NCBI RefSeq assembly: GCF_902788255.1
Contig: NZ_CADAJR010000003.1
Coordinates: forward strand, 27,166 to 91,165
DNA length: 64,000 nt
Origin: an uncultured Methanobrevibacter sp.
Lineage (GTDB): Archaea; Methanobacteriota; Methanobacteria; Methanobacteriales; Methanobacteriaceae
Direction of reading: 5' to 3'
Part shown: in pieces, positions 20,901-28,808 of the stretch
Numbering within the stretch: position 1 is the stretch's first letter
Layout: every line of letters starts with the position of its first letter
Program-made: the position numbers and the translations under genes
Notes under the pieces: generated by a model
Databases searched by the model: none
Seen by the model: the letters and a program-made list of their open reading frames with translations, nothing else
Told to the model about the DNA's origin: nothing

Positions 20901-23900
20901 TAGCATTATAAACCTTACCATCAATTGTAATATTCACAGTACCATTTGAATCACTAGGCAAAGTAACCTGAATAGTAAGATTTTGACCCACGTAAGTGGT
21001 ATTAAAGTTGATGCCCGGAGAAGTGTTGATTTTAGAAACCACAAGTGTACCTGACCTAGTACTTGATTCATACATGTCATTACCATTATATGTTACATAA
21101 CAAGTGTATGATCCAGCCGCCAAGTTATAGACTGGGAGATCATAGGTTCCATTAACAAATGTCTCATTAACATTTATAGTATATGAATCCCTTCCAGGAA
21201 CCCTGATTGTTATTGTTCCATTGGTAATGTTTGGCAGGTAAACATTAATATATGCGGTTTGACCAACAACAATATCCTTAGCAGCAGCTGTGAAATTATA
21301 ATCCAATGTTTTATTACTGTTTAATGTTCTACTTGCACTACCTGCGGTGTATTTATCATCACCTGCAAAGTGTGCATCAACCACATACTGATGACCGGAG
21401 ACTAATCCATCAACAGTGACATTCGCTTTACCGTTAACATAAGTGACTGGGAAAACCCTATTGTCAATTGTAATATTACCTATACCATTTGCATCACTCG
21501 GCAATATGACAGTAATATTAGCACTAGTTGAATTTGTAGTAGCAGTTATGTTAATCGGATAGTTTGTAATCCTGTGAACTGAGAATCTAGTATAATCCCT
21601 TTCACATCCGAGATACTTATCATTACCCAAGAATGATGCGTGAACTGGAACTGGAAGGCCCCATTTTAGATCGGAGATGTTGATTTGTCCAGAACCATTT
21701 ATAATGTCAACAACATGTGTAATGCCCTGTACAGTCAAATTGATCTTTGCGGTTAAATCACTTGGCATTGTAATGTTAAATGTTGCAATTTCACCTACAA
21801 AAATATCATCAACACGAATATATGAATAAGGGTTAGGGTCTACTTTTCTAACAATTAACACTTCATCCTCTACATCTGCTAAATATTTTCTGTCACCTGC
21901 GTAATTTGCAACAACGGTATAATTACCATGAGGCAAACCTGATACATTAAATTCGGCACTTCCACTTACAAGAGCCTTAGTATAATTATTATTGTTAATG
22001 GTTATTGTCACATTACCTGTTGCATCACTTGGGAGACGCACTGTAATTGTAGCATTATCGCCAACGTAGATGTGTTCTGAGTCAATGTGAAGTGTAGGTT
22101 TGACTTTATTTAAAACTATTCTATCAGTTTTATTTACTGCAAGATATTTGGTATCATTTGCGAAGTAGATTTTAACAGGATATTCTCCACCTTCTAAACC
22201 ATTAATTGGTACACTGAATTTACCTTTTACAATATCTGAAGTGTAGTTTTTACCATCAACCTCAATTATAATGTCACCGTTTGCATCACTTGGAACAGTC
22301 ACATTTGCAATAACATTCAAGTCATCATCTACTGAATAAGTAAATGTTGGATCGATTTCCACATAGTCAACTTTGAAAGATGCGTTAGTAGTGGCAGTGT
22401 AATATATATCATCTTCCAAATATGTGGCAGTTACGTTATATTTTCCATATGGAAGATTACTTATAATGAAAGTAGCTTTGGTCTTGTTTGCATTAACATA
22501 ATAATTCATATTATTAACTGTTAAAAGTACCATACCTGTTGCATTGGTAGCGCCTTTAAGGTCGACTGTAATAGTTGCATTTTCACCTACCTTAATATTA
22601 GGAGCTGTAATAGCAGGAGTAATTTGTATCTTACGTACTTCGAATACTGTACTATTACTATTAGGTAAGTACTTATCATTACCATCATACAATACTCTTA
22701 CAGTATGGTTACCAGTAGTAAGATTAGCAATTGTAACAGTTATTGGTTGTTTTGTAAATGTATATGGAGTACTATCTACATAAACTACTGTTGTACCATT
22801 TGCATCACTTGGTAAGTGAACCTGTATAACAGCAGTTTGACCAAAGTCAACATCAGTAGCATTAATAGTTACAGTGGAATTAAACTTTTTAACAGTAAAT
22901 GTAGTAGTATTATAATTACCATTAAAGTTTACATCACCATTATATACTGCAAATACATTATACTCCCCACCAGTAAGACCAACAAGATTAAGTTGACCAA
23001 CACTGTTAGTTAGTTTTACAGTATACATCTTATTGTCAACAAATACAAATACTGTACCAGCTGCACCTTTAGTTACATTAATGTTTATAGTAACTATTCC
23101 ACCATAGGTAATATTATTAGCAGTTACATTAATTGTACTATTACGTAATTGAACATCAATAGTAATATTAGTTAGTAATGTCTGATTGTATTCCAAATAT
23201 GTTGCAGTAACAACATACTCATTAGGTGCCATATTATATAATGTCAATACAGCAACACCATTAACCAGAGGAACATCATAATGAATTTCATTAATATCCA
23301 AACCAATGGTACCATTTAATGTGGTATTGACTAAAGTTGTTGTAAATACAACCTTTTCACCATAATTGGTTTGATTTACTGTAAGATTCATGACCAAGTA
23401 TAAAATTGCACCATTTTTAAGAGCCATATTATTGAAATTAGCACTATTATATCCACTAGCAGTGAAATTATGCAATCCAATAGCTAAATTACTGACTGAA
23501 GATATATAATCAGTGTGATTGAATGTTGTGCTTAACTGATTATTTGAATCATAGAATATGGTCATGTTTTCTTTAATTTTAATTGGGTTACCGTTATCGT
23601 CCTCAATACGTGTGAAAACAGGCAATGAATTGACATTGGTTACAAGGGTATTGTTGTTTAATGTGACAACATAAGTTTGTGATTGAATAACCCCATAATT
23701 ATATATAGCATTCATGAAATTGTTTGAATCAAATGAAGCGGTACCTTCAAGATAGACTGAAGATCCGTCATAGGAATTTGAAAACTGGGTGTTGGATGTC
23801 AAAGCAACTCCAGTAGCATGTTTGCTAATATAAACTGGATTAATTCCTTCGAAAGTAGAACCACTTATTGCACCATTAGCCCCATACCAGTAAACTGAAC

Positions 23901-25629
23901 CCGCAGAGGTAGGTGTGTCCTTAAACTTAGAGTTGATCACATTACCATTATCATATGCCCAATAAATAGAAGAACCGTTTAATCCTAAATTTGATTCAAA
24001 AGTTGAACCTTGAACCTTACCATTATTTCCATTCCAATATATAGCACCAGCGATAGGAGCTGTATTAAGTCTAAATTGAGAATCAACTACTTCATTTGAA
24101 GGAGTGTTCAAGTATAAGGCCCCTCCTTGAATATTTGCGGTGTTGGATTTGAATTCTGAAGACTGGATAATTACTCTACCATTAGGTTTTGAAGCATCAT
24201 CATTACTTGACCATACTGCTCCACCATAATTAGCTGAGTTACTTTCAAAAGTGGAAGTTGATATAGTCGCAAGATTTACCACTGAAGTGTAAAGTGCCCC
24301 ACCTTTTAAAGTCGCCTGATTGTTATTGAAAGTAGACCCTGAAATAGTTATTCCTGGAGCTCTTTCTTCCATACAGATTGCTCCACCTTCCTGAGCAATA
24401 TTATTTGTAAAATTACAATCAACAATCACACTTGCAATACCCTCTCTAGAACACATTACTCCACCACGTCCGGTGTTACTTTTACCACTGGCAGAAAGGG
24501 AAGTGTTAACCTTATTATTGTTAAATGTACATGTTTCAAACCTGTAACCATAACCCATAACTACACCACCCCATCTTCTAGCATAATTATCTTCAAATTT
24601 GGAATTGGTCACAGTAAGGGTACCTACAGTATTACCCATAAATATACATCCACCATCGTCTCCAGCTTCATTTGAATAGAATTCACAATTATCAATATCC
24701 ACCACTCCAGAGGACCTCATTACACCACCAGATCCCACAGCAGAGTTACCTGTGAATATTGAAGATTTAATGTACAAGTCTACACAATTGTAAGTATGGA
24801 ATACTCCTCCACTAATAGCACCTTCATTATTAGTAGTTACGGAGTTATTGGTGAAAGTACAATTGGTTACATAAATATAAGTATATTTATTATTAGCATT
24901 ACGAGCATAAACAACTCCACCACCCCTTTCAGCACTATTTCCAATAAACTTACTGTTAATAAGGTTTATTTCACCATACAATCCACGATTATTATTAAAA
25001 TTAGCTCTGATTGCACCACCGTACATGGGAGCATAATTATCAATAAAAGTACAGTTTTCAAATGTAAAATTTGAATACAGATCATTAGCTAGATGGGCAA
25101 AATAAATTGCTGAATTTCCAGCATTTTTAAATACAATATTTTTAAAGGTTATATTAATACAAGTATTATCTATATTAAAAATTCTGCATAATCCGTTTCC
25201 ATCAATTATATGGTTTTTACCATCTATAACAAAATCATTTTTACCAGATATGCTAACAGTATATGTCAGTGAATAGTCATCATCCAATTCCAGATATGAA
25301 TATTCATAAGCTATCAAATCAGATAACTGTCCTGATGTGCCTGTCAATTTTTCCTCATCAGAACTGGCCGAAAGCAGTCCGTTTCCTTCATCAGAACTGG
25401 CCGAAAGCATTTCACTTTCAGTACTTTGTTCTTTATTCGAATTATCATCATTTAAATTATCACTAACGGAATCTACCGTGTCCGATTGAACCGTCAGATT
25501 TCCACCATTTGTGTTTGTAATCGTATCATCAACATCGCTAGCTACAGCCGTTGATAGCGTAACTAGGGCCAATAATAGCATACAAACCACTAATATTTTT
25601 GATTTAATAAATTTAACCTCCCAGTCCAA
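11983..25629 (-). CDS. Giant adhesin-like surface protein (beta-helix head, about 38 Ig-like modules, basic tail)
   Basis: About 4,540 residues, secreted and probably wall-associated. In order: a signal peptide (MKSKILVVCMLLLALVTL-like, ending STAVASD); an acidic linker with a duplicated LSASSDE unit (about 55-90); a right-handed beta-helix (about 100-665) of GGAIY / FxNNTA repeats as in polymorphic outer-membrane-type proteins; and about 38 Ig-like modules of about 90 residues (743-4280) with the core I.VGENATI.V..P.DATG / GDDKY. Further Ig-like domains and a very basic C-terminus (KGKVIKFKFKDKTYKAKTNSKG) follow. Methanobrevibacter adhesin-like proteins have this build and are thought to bind host, microbes or pseudomurein. 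The in-frame TTG at 25627-25629 overlaps a hairpin. The ATT at 25606-25608, 7 bases after GGGAGGTT, is the more likely start. Confidence 0.92.
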   Translation of the reverse strand: MDWEVKFIKSKILVVCMLLLALVTLSTAVASDVDDTITNTNGGNLTVQSDTVDSVSDNLNDDNSNKEQSTESEMLSASSDEGNGLLSASSDEEKLTGTSGQLSDLIAYEYSYLELDDDYSLTYTVSISGKNDFVIDGKNHIIDGNGLCRIFNIDNTCINITFKNIVFKNAGNSAIYFAHLANDLYSNFTFENCTFIDNYAPMYGGAIRANFNNNRGLYGEINLINSKFIGNSAERGGGVVYARNANNKYTYIYVTNCTFTNNSVTTNNEGAISGGVFHTYNCVDLYIKSSIFTGNSAVGSGGVMRSSGVVDIDNCEFYSNEAGDDGGCIFMGNTVGTLTVTNSKFEDNYARRWGGVVMGYGYRFETCTFNNNKVNTSLSASGKSNTGRGGVMCSREGIASVIVDCNFTNNIAQEGGAICMEERAPGITISGSTFNNNQATLKGGALYTSVVNLATISTSTFESNSANYGGAVWSSNDDASKPNGRVIIQSSEFKSNTANIQGGALYLNTPSNEVVDSQFRLNTAPIAGAIYWNGNNGKVQGSTFESNLGLNGSSIYWAYDNGNVINSKFKDTPTSAGSVYWYGANGAISGSTFEGINPVYISKHATGVALTSNTQFSNSYDGSSVYLEGTASFDSNNFMNAIYNYGVIQSQTYVVTLNNNTLVTNVNSLPVFTRIEDDNGNPIKIKENMTIFYDSNNQLSTTFNHTDYISSVSNLAIGLHNFTASGYNSANFNNMALKNGAILYLVMNLTVNQTNYGEKVVFTTTLVNTTLNGTIGLDINEIHYDVPLVNGVAVLTLYNMAPNEYVVTATYLEYNQTLLTNITIDVQLRNSTINVTANNITYGGIVTININVTKGAAGTVFVFVDNKMYTVKLTNSVGQLNLVGLTGGEYNVFAVYNGDVNFNGNYNTTTFTVKKFNSTVTINATDVDFGQTAVIQVHLPSDANGTTVVYVDSTPYTFTKQPITVTIANLTTGNHTVRVLYDGNDKYLPNSNSTVFEVRKIQITPAITAPNIKVGENATITVDLKGATNATGMVLLTVNNMNYYVNANKTKATFIISNLPYGKYNVTATYLEDDIYYTATTNASFKVDYVEIDPTFTYSVDDDLNVIANVTVPSDANGDIIIEVDGKNYTSDIVKGKFSVPINGLEGGEYPVKIYFANDTKYLAVNKTDRIVLNKVKPTLHIDSEHIYVGDNATITVRLPSDATGNVTITINNNNYTKALVSGSAEFNVSGLPHGNYTVVANYAGDRKYLADVEDEVLIVRKVDPNPYSYIRVDDIFVGEIATFNITMPSDLTAKINLTVQGITHVVDIINGSGQINISDLKWGLPVPVHASFLGNDKYLGCERDYTRFSVHRITNYPINITATTNSTSANITVILPSDANGIGNITIDNRVFPVTYVNGKANVTVDGLVSGHQYVVDAHFAGDDKYTAGSASRTLNSNKTLDYNFTAAAKDIVVGQTAYINVYLPNITNGTITIRVPGRDSYTINVNETFVNGTYDLPVYNLAAGSYTCYVTYNGNDMYESSTRSGTLVVSKINTSPGINFNTTYVGQNLTIQVTLPSDSNGTVNITIDGKVYNATVVNGTAYVNVPGLAADTYEASLFYSGNEKYNNRTQKFPVTILKVRDFLFDLGTINIKVGDNETITIRLPSDIDVNVTITIPGTTYINKVIQLTNGTATFNATGLKVGRYNVTASIKGSAKYIDYSVTRYFTVSPIEDYLFKLQDVNTTIVRDNIIFVLNLPEDATGNATVSIFGQNYTGEVKNGVATIKVPTTAQGNYPFTISFVEEGKYVYKSHSGYAFVVKTNPNMNLVYNASVNVDDNVTITFVLDKDATGNVSVTSRGVTYTAKLVNGSANVTIEGYPVASAYSPHISYTGDDKYNLYSDTIKITAHKVSDYNITVNVSNITVDDVELVNISIPSDATEDVLVSGNFSNNIYSVKLNNGNATFIIKDLPAGTYFINIRYQGYQKYEDKNITKIFRVDKVVPPIAIEFVNNDTIVVRLPELANGLANITVGNGLIKTQINITNGVGSLNISGIRPGTYNVSATFLGGARYLQNSTSITITIPKIKDYILPITVKDITVGENATITIEAPYNATGKMNLTINGGSVIEVQIINGVATYNATKLAVGNYTVVVSYADDEYVYKTNSSKFQVNKIETVINKVITGNSTSITVNVNLTESVYGGNLTINIDGTPVVFKDITSNIINLTVPAIPGEHVVFIEYSGDENHTYKYDFSTIQTYRISDYSLTVDATDVITVLDNNTVIVTITKGIEGEVNIYINGELYEETAVINSTTGKATLVLDRLPSGNYTIGASFSSVYYELKENTTEFTVIKLNTTISINVTNITKDLTEIINVTVNKNATGYVEIFVNNVTFRVKVENGTAILTRSNLDDKVYNVTATYIGDDYFYSNTTNASFTVSKIPVNITITANNIVIGQEANFTITTSRPITDLVTVRIDNRNYTAVVYNGVGNLIVLGQNLGVHNVTVFYAGDNNYLPANDTINVTVHDKLPTSIVANVTNITVGDKVTIYVNVTGAQNGTVTIYMLGNPITANVVNGTANFTYSNLAARDYHFTVSYNENTYYKSSNTTGDFTVFKKLAPISATVTNATVGDVEYINVYLPENATGNILLSVNGSNYYSPVKDGVAKFNVTGLAIGNHTAFITFRGDDNYLSNTTEVNITTTKRDLTINITSNKPVIVIGHPVVFTIETSVNITEVVTVKIIDQVTGAEILSNNTFVENGKGTYTVYGLASGNYTAKVIFNGNSQYDAKTNNTTFRVSSKSPTSLNVSVANITLGEDAVIYVNVTDLDGNLINTGKVALIIAGRPQTKDVVDGKVNFTVTDLVARDYHVTATYLENNDYLSNSTSTDFTVFRKDSTIKINVTDINVGQNETIKINVTSGATGIVLIDIAGIQVYAILNNSYVEVLFDDLGIGEYNVTATYMGDGNYFNSTTNASFKVTKLDTSIIIKGSNITVVQTETFNITTSANITSVVFVEINGTNYTSFIENGKGTFTVPTALAEGNYTVYVYFPGNDKYGKVQNSTDITVSAKKPSQVTVNVTSITVGDKATIYVNVTEGTTGTVAISIAGNVYSVLLNNSRASITLENLTARNYHVSAIYLGDDYYLSSNGTADFVVNKKASQINVTATDTTVDNKTTISIEITNGTTGVVLIDINGTDYFANITNGVAKLVVNNLAVGNYTVNVSYNGDANYLASSNSTKFKVSKFNSEITVEVMGPEKVAQGSDVQIKVTGPKDVTGVATVIVRGDTGSKTYTVYINNGEGLLTISKPNVAHYTVSAVYQENYKYLSNYSNYDEFEVYANGSSLDVNTHNILVGENETIIITVAGDYDGQIVNITIDGTIKLTAALVYNATGNSSSLTYNYTGRLSSGIHQVDAAFTAQEGEKIITHSGSSTFIVSKNDSAVVISPISNIKVGENNTIELTLFPSDATGTVDVYVNGEKHTLNVTDLTLKLAGLSAGHYVVQAMYSGDDKYYSSSDEAEFDVFKNNITIKLEVKDIKVGETQYLNVTLESDAKGYVLIDINGTQFYAEIKDGVASVNITDFAIGSYDVTAVFIGDDKYYENSTTDRFDVTKLNTTIEIKSTNIIVGQTEVFTITTSANLTEVVYIEIDGVNYTAFIKDGKGNFSKSGLAVGPYTAYVYFPGNTKYGAVNNKTTFTVRAKTPTAINVTVADITVGENITVYVNATEGINGPVYVTIGGVAYTYDLVNGRVSFNVSGLAARDYVVSAFFMGNDEFELCNTTSNFTVHKKNTPISMNVSDINVGDTEIINVTVDSNATGNVLISIGSIHVYAELENGVASVNITGLSVGKHNVTVTYVGDNNYNPNATNSSFEVSKLTTSITIETNNVYVGQPVEFTIKTSANFTEVVTVTIGDKTYHTFVQNGTGSLVVYDLVADTYTATVKFPGNTQYDEAENHTDFEVYAKKSSEVTVNVESITVGENATVKVNITKGATGNVTIVIAGHEYTKAVDNATGEVTFEIKDLTARNYEVTAIYHGDVVYSGSSNKDTFTVSKLASKVDLEVENINVGSTEYINVTVTPGTTGVVLINISGTCYYAELKDSKANFTISGLSAGNYEAKVTYMGDAKYEGNVSSKTFIVQPEITLTPGENDGDKTPITVDVGDKNATGNVTVIIDGVPYDAKVENGTATVYVDGNNPGSKNATVIYTPEGKDPIEQNVSVDIPKVSEYPLDIEVTNVDKANGTATIKVQAPKDATGNATIKVGDQVIPVTLDENGTAIVTVNNIPVGSHDIDVTYNGDDKYVSKSNRTHVNMPINLPTVNVVDHLVRGWNSQFDYEAVFTNEFGEVLVNTTVQFIVNGKTYSVKTETHGIAKLSETLPIGEYTVTSVNPVTGEKVTKKLSIVKRIIQNKDLTMDFKDGSHWDVLVIGDDGKPVGEGEIIDIYVNTIHYVAKTDKNGYAKLAINLNPKSYKISAEYKKYKVINKLKVKQTFKLVKKIVSVKKGKKLVLQAKLKWSNGKPIKGKVIKFKFKDKTYKAKTNSKGIAKVTIKPKVTKKLKKGKKYAYSAKYITNNLKGKVKVR

Positions 25630-25650
25630 ATGCCTAAAGTTAGCATTTGG
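25606..25650 (-). promoter_or_regulatory. Leader hairpin and ribosome site of the giant adhesin
   Basis: On the minus strand a perfect 8-bp hairpin CCAAATGC / GCATTTGG with a 9-base loop (25626-25650) lies directly before the ribosome site GGGAGGTT, which is followed 7 bases later by ATT AAA. A TATA-like TTTATATATTATCG is at 25673-25686, so the hairpin would lie near the 5' end of the message. Confidence 0.5.
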
Positions 25651-25917
25651 TGATCATATTTATTTTAGTTTTCGATAATATATAAACTTACCCTTGTTGT
25701 ACAATTTATATACTTAAATTATATTAAATTGTATAATAAGTTTTGCAATAAATATAACAAATCTACAATTATCCCCAGTTAACCTATCAAGACAGTGTGA
25801 TAACGTGATGAAAAATATACATTAGACCAAATGGCACTGTCATATTACGCCAATTTAAGCAAATAGCAATAAATAAAAAATCCAATATATAATATAATAA
25901 TATAAGGAGCAGATATT
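25630..25917. promoter_or_regulatory. Divergent promoter region, adhesin (minus) and nucleotidyltransferase (plus)
   Basis: 288 bases without a gene. Towards the adhesin there is a TATA element at 25673-25686. Towards the plus-strand gene there is an AT-rich TATA stretch (AATATATAATATAATAATAT) ending in the ribosome site AAGGAG before the ATG at 25918. A 7-bp inverted repeat, GACAGTG (25791-25797) and CACTGTC (25835-25841), lies between; I cannot assign it a role. Confidence 0.5.
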
Positions 25918-26991
25918 ATGCAACAAATTAGAACAAGAGATTTCATTTATACAAGCGATGATTTATACTTCGCTTCAACAAATTACATTCACCCTAAAGA
26001 CCGGGTGATTTCCTTTTTAAGATACATTCCAGATGAAAACGGTGATCGTGAAAAGGACGGTAAAAGATACAGAAAGGTAGGATCCGAAGAGGCATACACA
26101 TACCTGAGGCAAAATCACCCCGAATATTTATACTTCAGCGACGTTACCAATGTTGAAATGATGGGAGTGCCAACAGACAAGGTTGAAAGAATCATAAAGC
26201 CGGAACAGAGATTGCTTGGCCTTAAGGAAACCTTTGAAAATGGAGGAGAGGTGAAAAATCCTGAACTCATTGCAAAGCTGATGGATGTTGCCGACTTTTT
26301 CCATTTCATGGCTGATATCCCATATGACCATCTGGGAATTTCAGGATCAATTCTTCCGGGCCTTCAAAAAAGTGACGTGTCCGACCTTGACTTTGTAGTG
26401 TACGGACTTGACAACCACAGAAGAGCCATTGAAGCCTTTAAACAGTATAGGGGAAAGGAAGTATATATTGAACAGGTTGACAAACACATTACAGTCGAGG
26501 GAATCACAAACGATTACTGGGATTTTGTATATGACAAAAGAATGTTTGATTCAAGCCTTAGCAAAGAAGAATTCAGATGGTATGAGAACAGAAAGGCAAA
26601 CCGTGGAACAATTAACGGAACATTATTCGACATACTTGCCACAAAGGGTTATGATGAAATCGAAGGAGAATGGGGAGATACAGTATACGAACCTCAGGGA
26701 ATTGAACAAATCGAAGCCGACATCATAAGTGCCCTTGGAGCCTTTGACAATCCATCATTATACACAATTGAAAATGTCAAACATCTTGACGGCGTGGATT
26801 TCCCATTGACTGAAATCGTCTCATTTACACACACCTACGCAGGCGAAGTGGTTGACGGTGAACATGTCATAGCGAAAGGTAAAGTCGAAAAGGTTATCGT
26901 CAACGGCGAGTTTTCACACTACCGTCTGGTTGTCGGAACCACCCGTGAAGCGATTGACGAGTACGTAAAATTAAAAGAAAGTCCCGCTTAA
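25918..26991 (+). CDS. Predicted nucleotidyltransferase (archaeal, DNA polymerase beta-like fold)
   Basis: 357 residues. The middle contains GISGSILPG followed by SDVSDLDFVVYG (about 140-163), the G-S plus D-x-D pattern of the polymerase-beta nucleotidyltransferase superfamily, where the two acidic residues bind metal. The N-terminal 130 residues (RTRDFIYTSDDLYFAS, HPKDRVISFLRYIPD) and the C-terminal part match a conserved euryarchaeal family (COG1665-like, by resemblance) whose substrate is unknown. The ribosome site AAGGAG is 8 bases before the ATG, and a hairpin terminator follows. A stand-alone transcription unit. Confidence 0.75.
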   Translation: MQQIRTRDFIYTSDDLYFASTNYIHPKDRVISFLRYIPDENGDREKDGKRYRKVGSEEAYTYLRQNHPEYLYFSDVTNVEMMGVPTDKVERIIKPEQRLLGLKETFENGGEVKNPELIAKLMDVADFFHFMADIPYDHLGISGSILPGLQKSDVSDLDFVVYGLDNHRRAIEAFKQYRGKEVYIEQVDKHITVEGITNDYWDFVYDKRMFDSSLSKEEFRWYENRKANRGTINGTLFDILATKGYDEIEGEWGDTVYEPQGIEQIEADIISALGAFDNPSLYTIENVKHLDGVDFPLTEIVSFTHTYAGEVVDGEHVIAKGKVEKVIVNGEFSHYRLVVGTTREAIDEYVKLKESPA

Positions 26992-26996
26992 TTTAT

Positions 26997-27028
26997 GTGA
27001 AATCAATATTTCACAATATTCTTTTTTT
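26997..27028 (+). terminator. Hairpin and U-run terminator
   Basis: GTGAAAT-CAAT-ATTTCAC (26997-27014), followed by a run of seven T at 27022-27028, right after the nucleotidyltransferase stop. Confidence 0.75.
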
Positions 27029-27143
27029 ATTTTTAAACATTGTTTATTTTATCATAATATATTTAAAAATTTTAACATTTAATTCTGATTATATTCAAAA
27101 TATCTATTTTTAATAAAAATTTGTTAATCGAAATCAATAGAAT

Positions 27144-27154
27144 ACTATATAAAC
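27144..27154 (+). promoter_or_regulatory. TATA box of the NSS transporter gene
   Basis: ACTATATAAAC, about 45 bases before the ATG at 27195, with an AT-rich leader. Confidence 0.5.
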
Positions 27155-27194
27155 TTCACTGACAAATATATTAAGCATAGACTTAAGTGATAAA

Positions 27195-28679
27195 ATGACA
27201 GAGACAAAAAAACAAGAGTGGAATAGTAATCTTGCATTTATGATGGCAATGATAGGTTCTGCAGTAGGTCTTGGAAACATTTGGCGTTTCCCAAATGTTT
27301 TATATTCAAATGGTGGAGGGTCATTCATGATCCCCTACATCGTTTCACTGTTTTTACTTGGAATATCATTCGTCCTTGTAGAATATGCTGTAGGATTTAA
27401 ATTTAAAAAATCAATTGCAAGAATATTATACTCAATAAAGGACAAATTGGAACCCGTGGCATGGTTCATATTATTAATCGTATTTTTAATTACAACATAT
27501 TATGTATGTGTAGTCGCATGGGACTTTATTTATATAATATTAAGTTTTACAAAAGCATGGGGAGCAAATCCCGACCTGTATTTTGCAAACAATGTTTTGC
27601 ATGCAACAGAGTCAGTATCAGGAATATTTACAATCGTTCCAAATGTATTGATATCAGTATTCATCATCTGGTTAATTGCATGGCTGATTATTAAAAGGGA
27701 TTTAAATGATGGAATAGGTAAAGTCAGCCAAATATTATTACCATTACTTTGTTTAATTGTTGTGGGAATCGTAATATTCTCATTGACACTTCCAGGTGCT
27801 TCACTTGGATATACACAAATTTTCAATCCTGATTGGAGTGCCCTGACCAATCTTGATGTATGGCTGGCAGCATTTGGACAAATCGTATTCTCCCTCAGTT
27901 TGGGAATGGCAATAGCAATGACCTATGCAAGTTATCTGCCGGAAGGATCCAAATTAGTTGACAATGCAATAATCGTAGCATTTTCAAACTCAGGATTTGA
28001 GGTATTCAACTCAATAGGAATTTTTTCAATTCTCGGGTTTATGGCACTATCCTCCGGAGTTCCATTCAATGAACTTGTAACCGAAGGAACAGGACTTGCA
28101 TTCGTAGTTTTCCCACAGGTATTCAATACAATGGGACCTGTCGCATACATAATCGGACCGGCATTCTTCATATGCATATTGTTTGCCGGAATAACATCAG
28201 TTATTGCACTTCTTGAAGGAGTATGTTATTCAATTTCAGAAAAATTCCTTATTGAACGTAAAAAGACCGCAACAGCAGTATGCATAATAGGATTTTTAAT
28301 ATCCGCCATCTTTGCAACAGGTATCGGAAGTACAATACTGGGAGTATTTGATGCATACCTGAATAATTTCGCATTATTATTTGCAATACTTCTTGAATGC
28401 ATAATCTTCGGTTGGATTTACAAATTTGATGACTTAATTGATACCCTAAACAAAAATTCATCCATTACCGTCGGTAAAACCTGGAAAACAGTCATCAAAT
28501 TCATATTGCCTATCTGTATATTGGGCCTTTGGATTCAGGGAATCATCTCAACCATAAGCACAGCTGACGGATTGAGCGTAACCATCATGGCAATATTAAC
28601 AGTCATATTAATAGTGGTTCCAGCCATCTTTGCAAAATTACCGGCAGTCAATAAAAATTACTATAATGTGGAAAATTAA
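27195..28679 (+). CDS. Sodium-dependent transporter of the NSS (SNF) family
   Basis: Sodium-coupled symporter, probably for amino acids. The 494 residues have about 11-12 hydrophobic segments. The N-terminal segment AMIGSAVGLGNIWRFPN (about 15-31) is the family signature that forms part of the sodium and substrate sites in LeuT-type proteins. Other recognisable stretches are GGGSFMIPYI (TM2) and FSLSLGMAIAMTYASYLP (TM6-7 region). The exact substrate cannot be told. It is a single-gene unit with its own TATA box (27144-27154) and a strong terminator (28684-28716). Prokaryotic NSS proteins of this length are common in methanogens. Confidence 0.92.
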   Translation: MTETKKQEWNSNLAFMMAMIGSAVGLGNIWRFPNVLYSNGGGSFMIPYIVSLFLLGISFVLVEYAVGFKFKKSIARILYSIKDKLEPVAWFILLIVFLITTYYVCVVAWDFIYIILSFTKAWGANPDLYFANNVLHATESVSGIFTIVPNVLISVFIIWLIAWLIIKRDLNDGIGKVSQILLPLLCLIVVGIVIFSLTLPGASLGYTQIFNPDWSALTNLDVWLAAFGQIVFSLSLGMAIAMTYASYLPEGSKLVDNAIIVAFSNSGFEVFNSIGIFSILGFMALSSGVPFNELVTEGTGLAFVVFPQVFNTMGPVAYIIGPAFFICILFAGITSVIALLEGVCYSISEKFLIERKKTATAVCIIGFLISAIFATGIGSTILGVFDAYLNNFALLFAILLECIIFGWIYKFDDLIDTLNKNSSITVGKTWKTVIKFILPICILGLWIQGIISTISTADGLSVTIMAILTVILIVVPAIFAKLPAVNKNYYNVEN

Positions 28680-28683
28680 TTTC

Positions 28684-28716
28684 AAATAGCTAAATTATTA
28701 GCTATTTACTTTTTTT
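28684..28716 (+). terminator. Hairpin and U-run terminator of the NSS gene
   Basis: Perfect 10-bp stem AAATAGCTAA-ATTA-TTAGCTATTT (28684-28707), then seven T at 28710-28716. Confidence 0.85.
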
Positions 28717-28808
28717 ATTTTATTTAAAAAAATTGTAGGCATTTAAAACTTCTTAATTTAAATATCAGTAGATATAATGTAATAATACTGAATTTAAGAG
28801 GTTTTAAA

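Noticed and set aside
11983..25629. Giant adhesin as several genes or an assembly chimera
   Set aside because: The frame is open over its whole length, with signal peptide, ordered domains and a proper terminator; periodic homology explains the size.
25791..25841. GACAGTG/CACTGTC inverted repeat plus a C-box-like GTGATGA as a C/D box sRNA
   Set aside because: No D box (CTGA) at the right distance, and 7-bp arms with a 37-base loop are weak; left as an unexplained inverted repeat.
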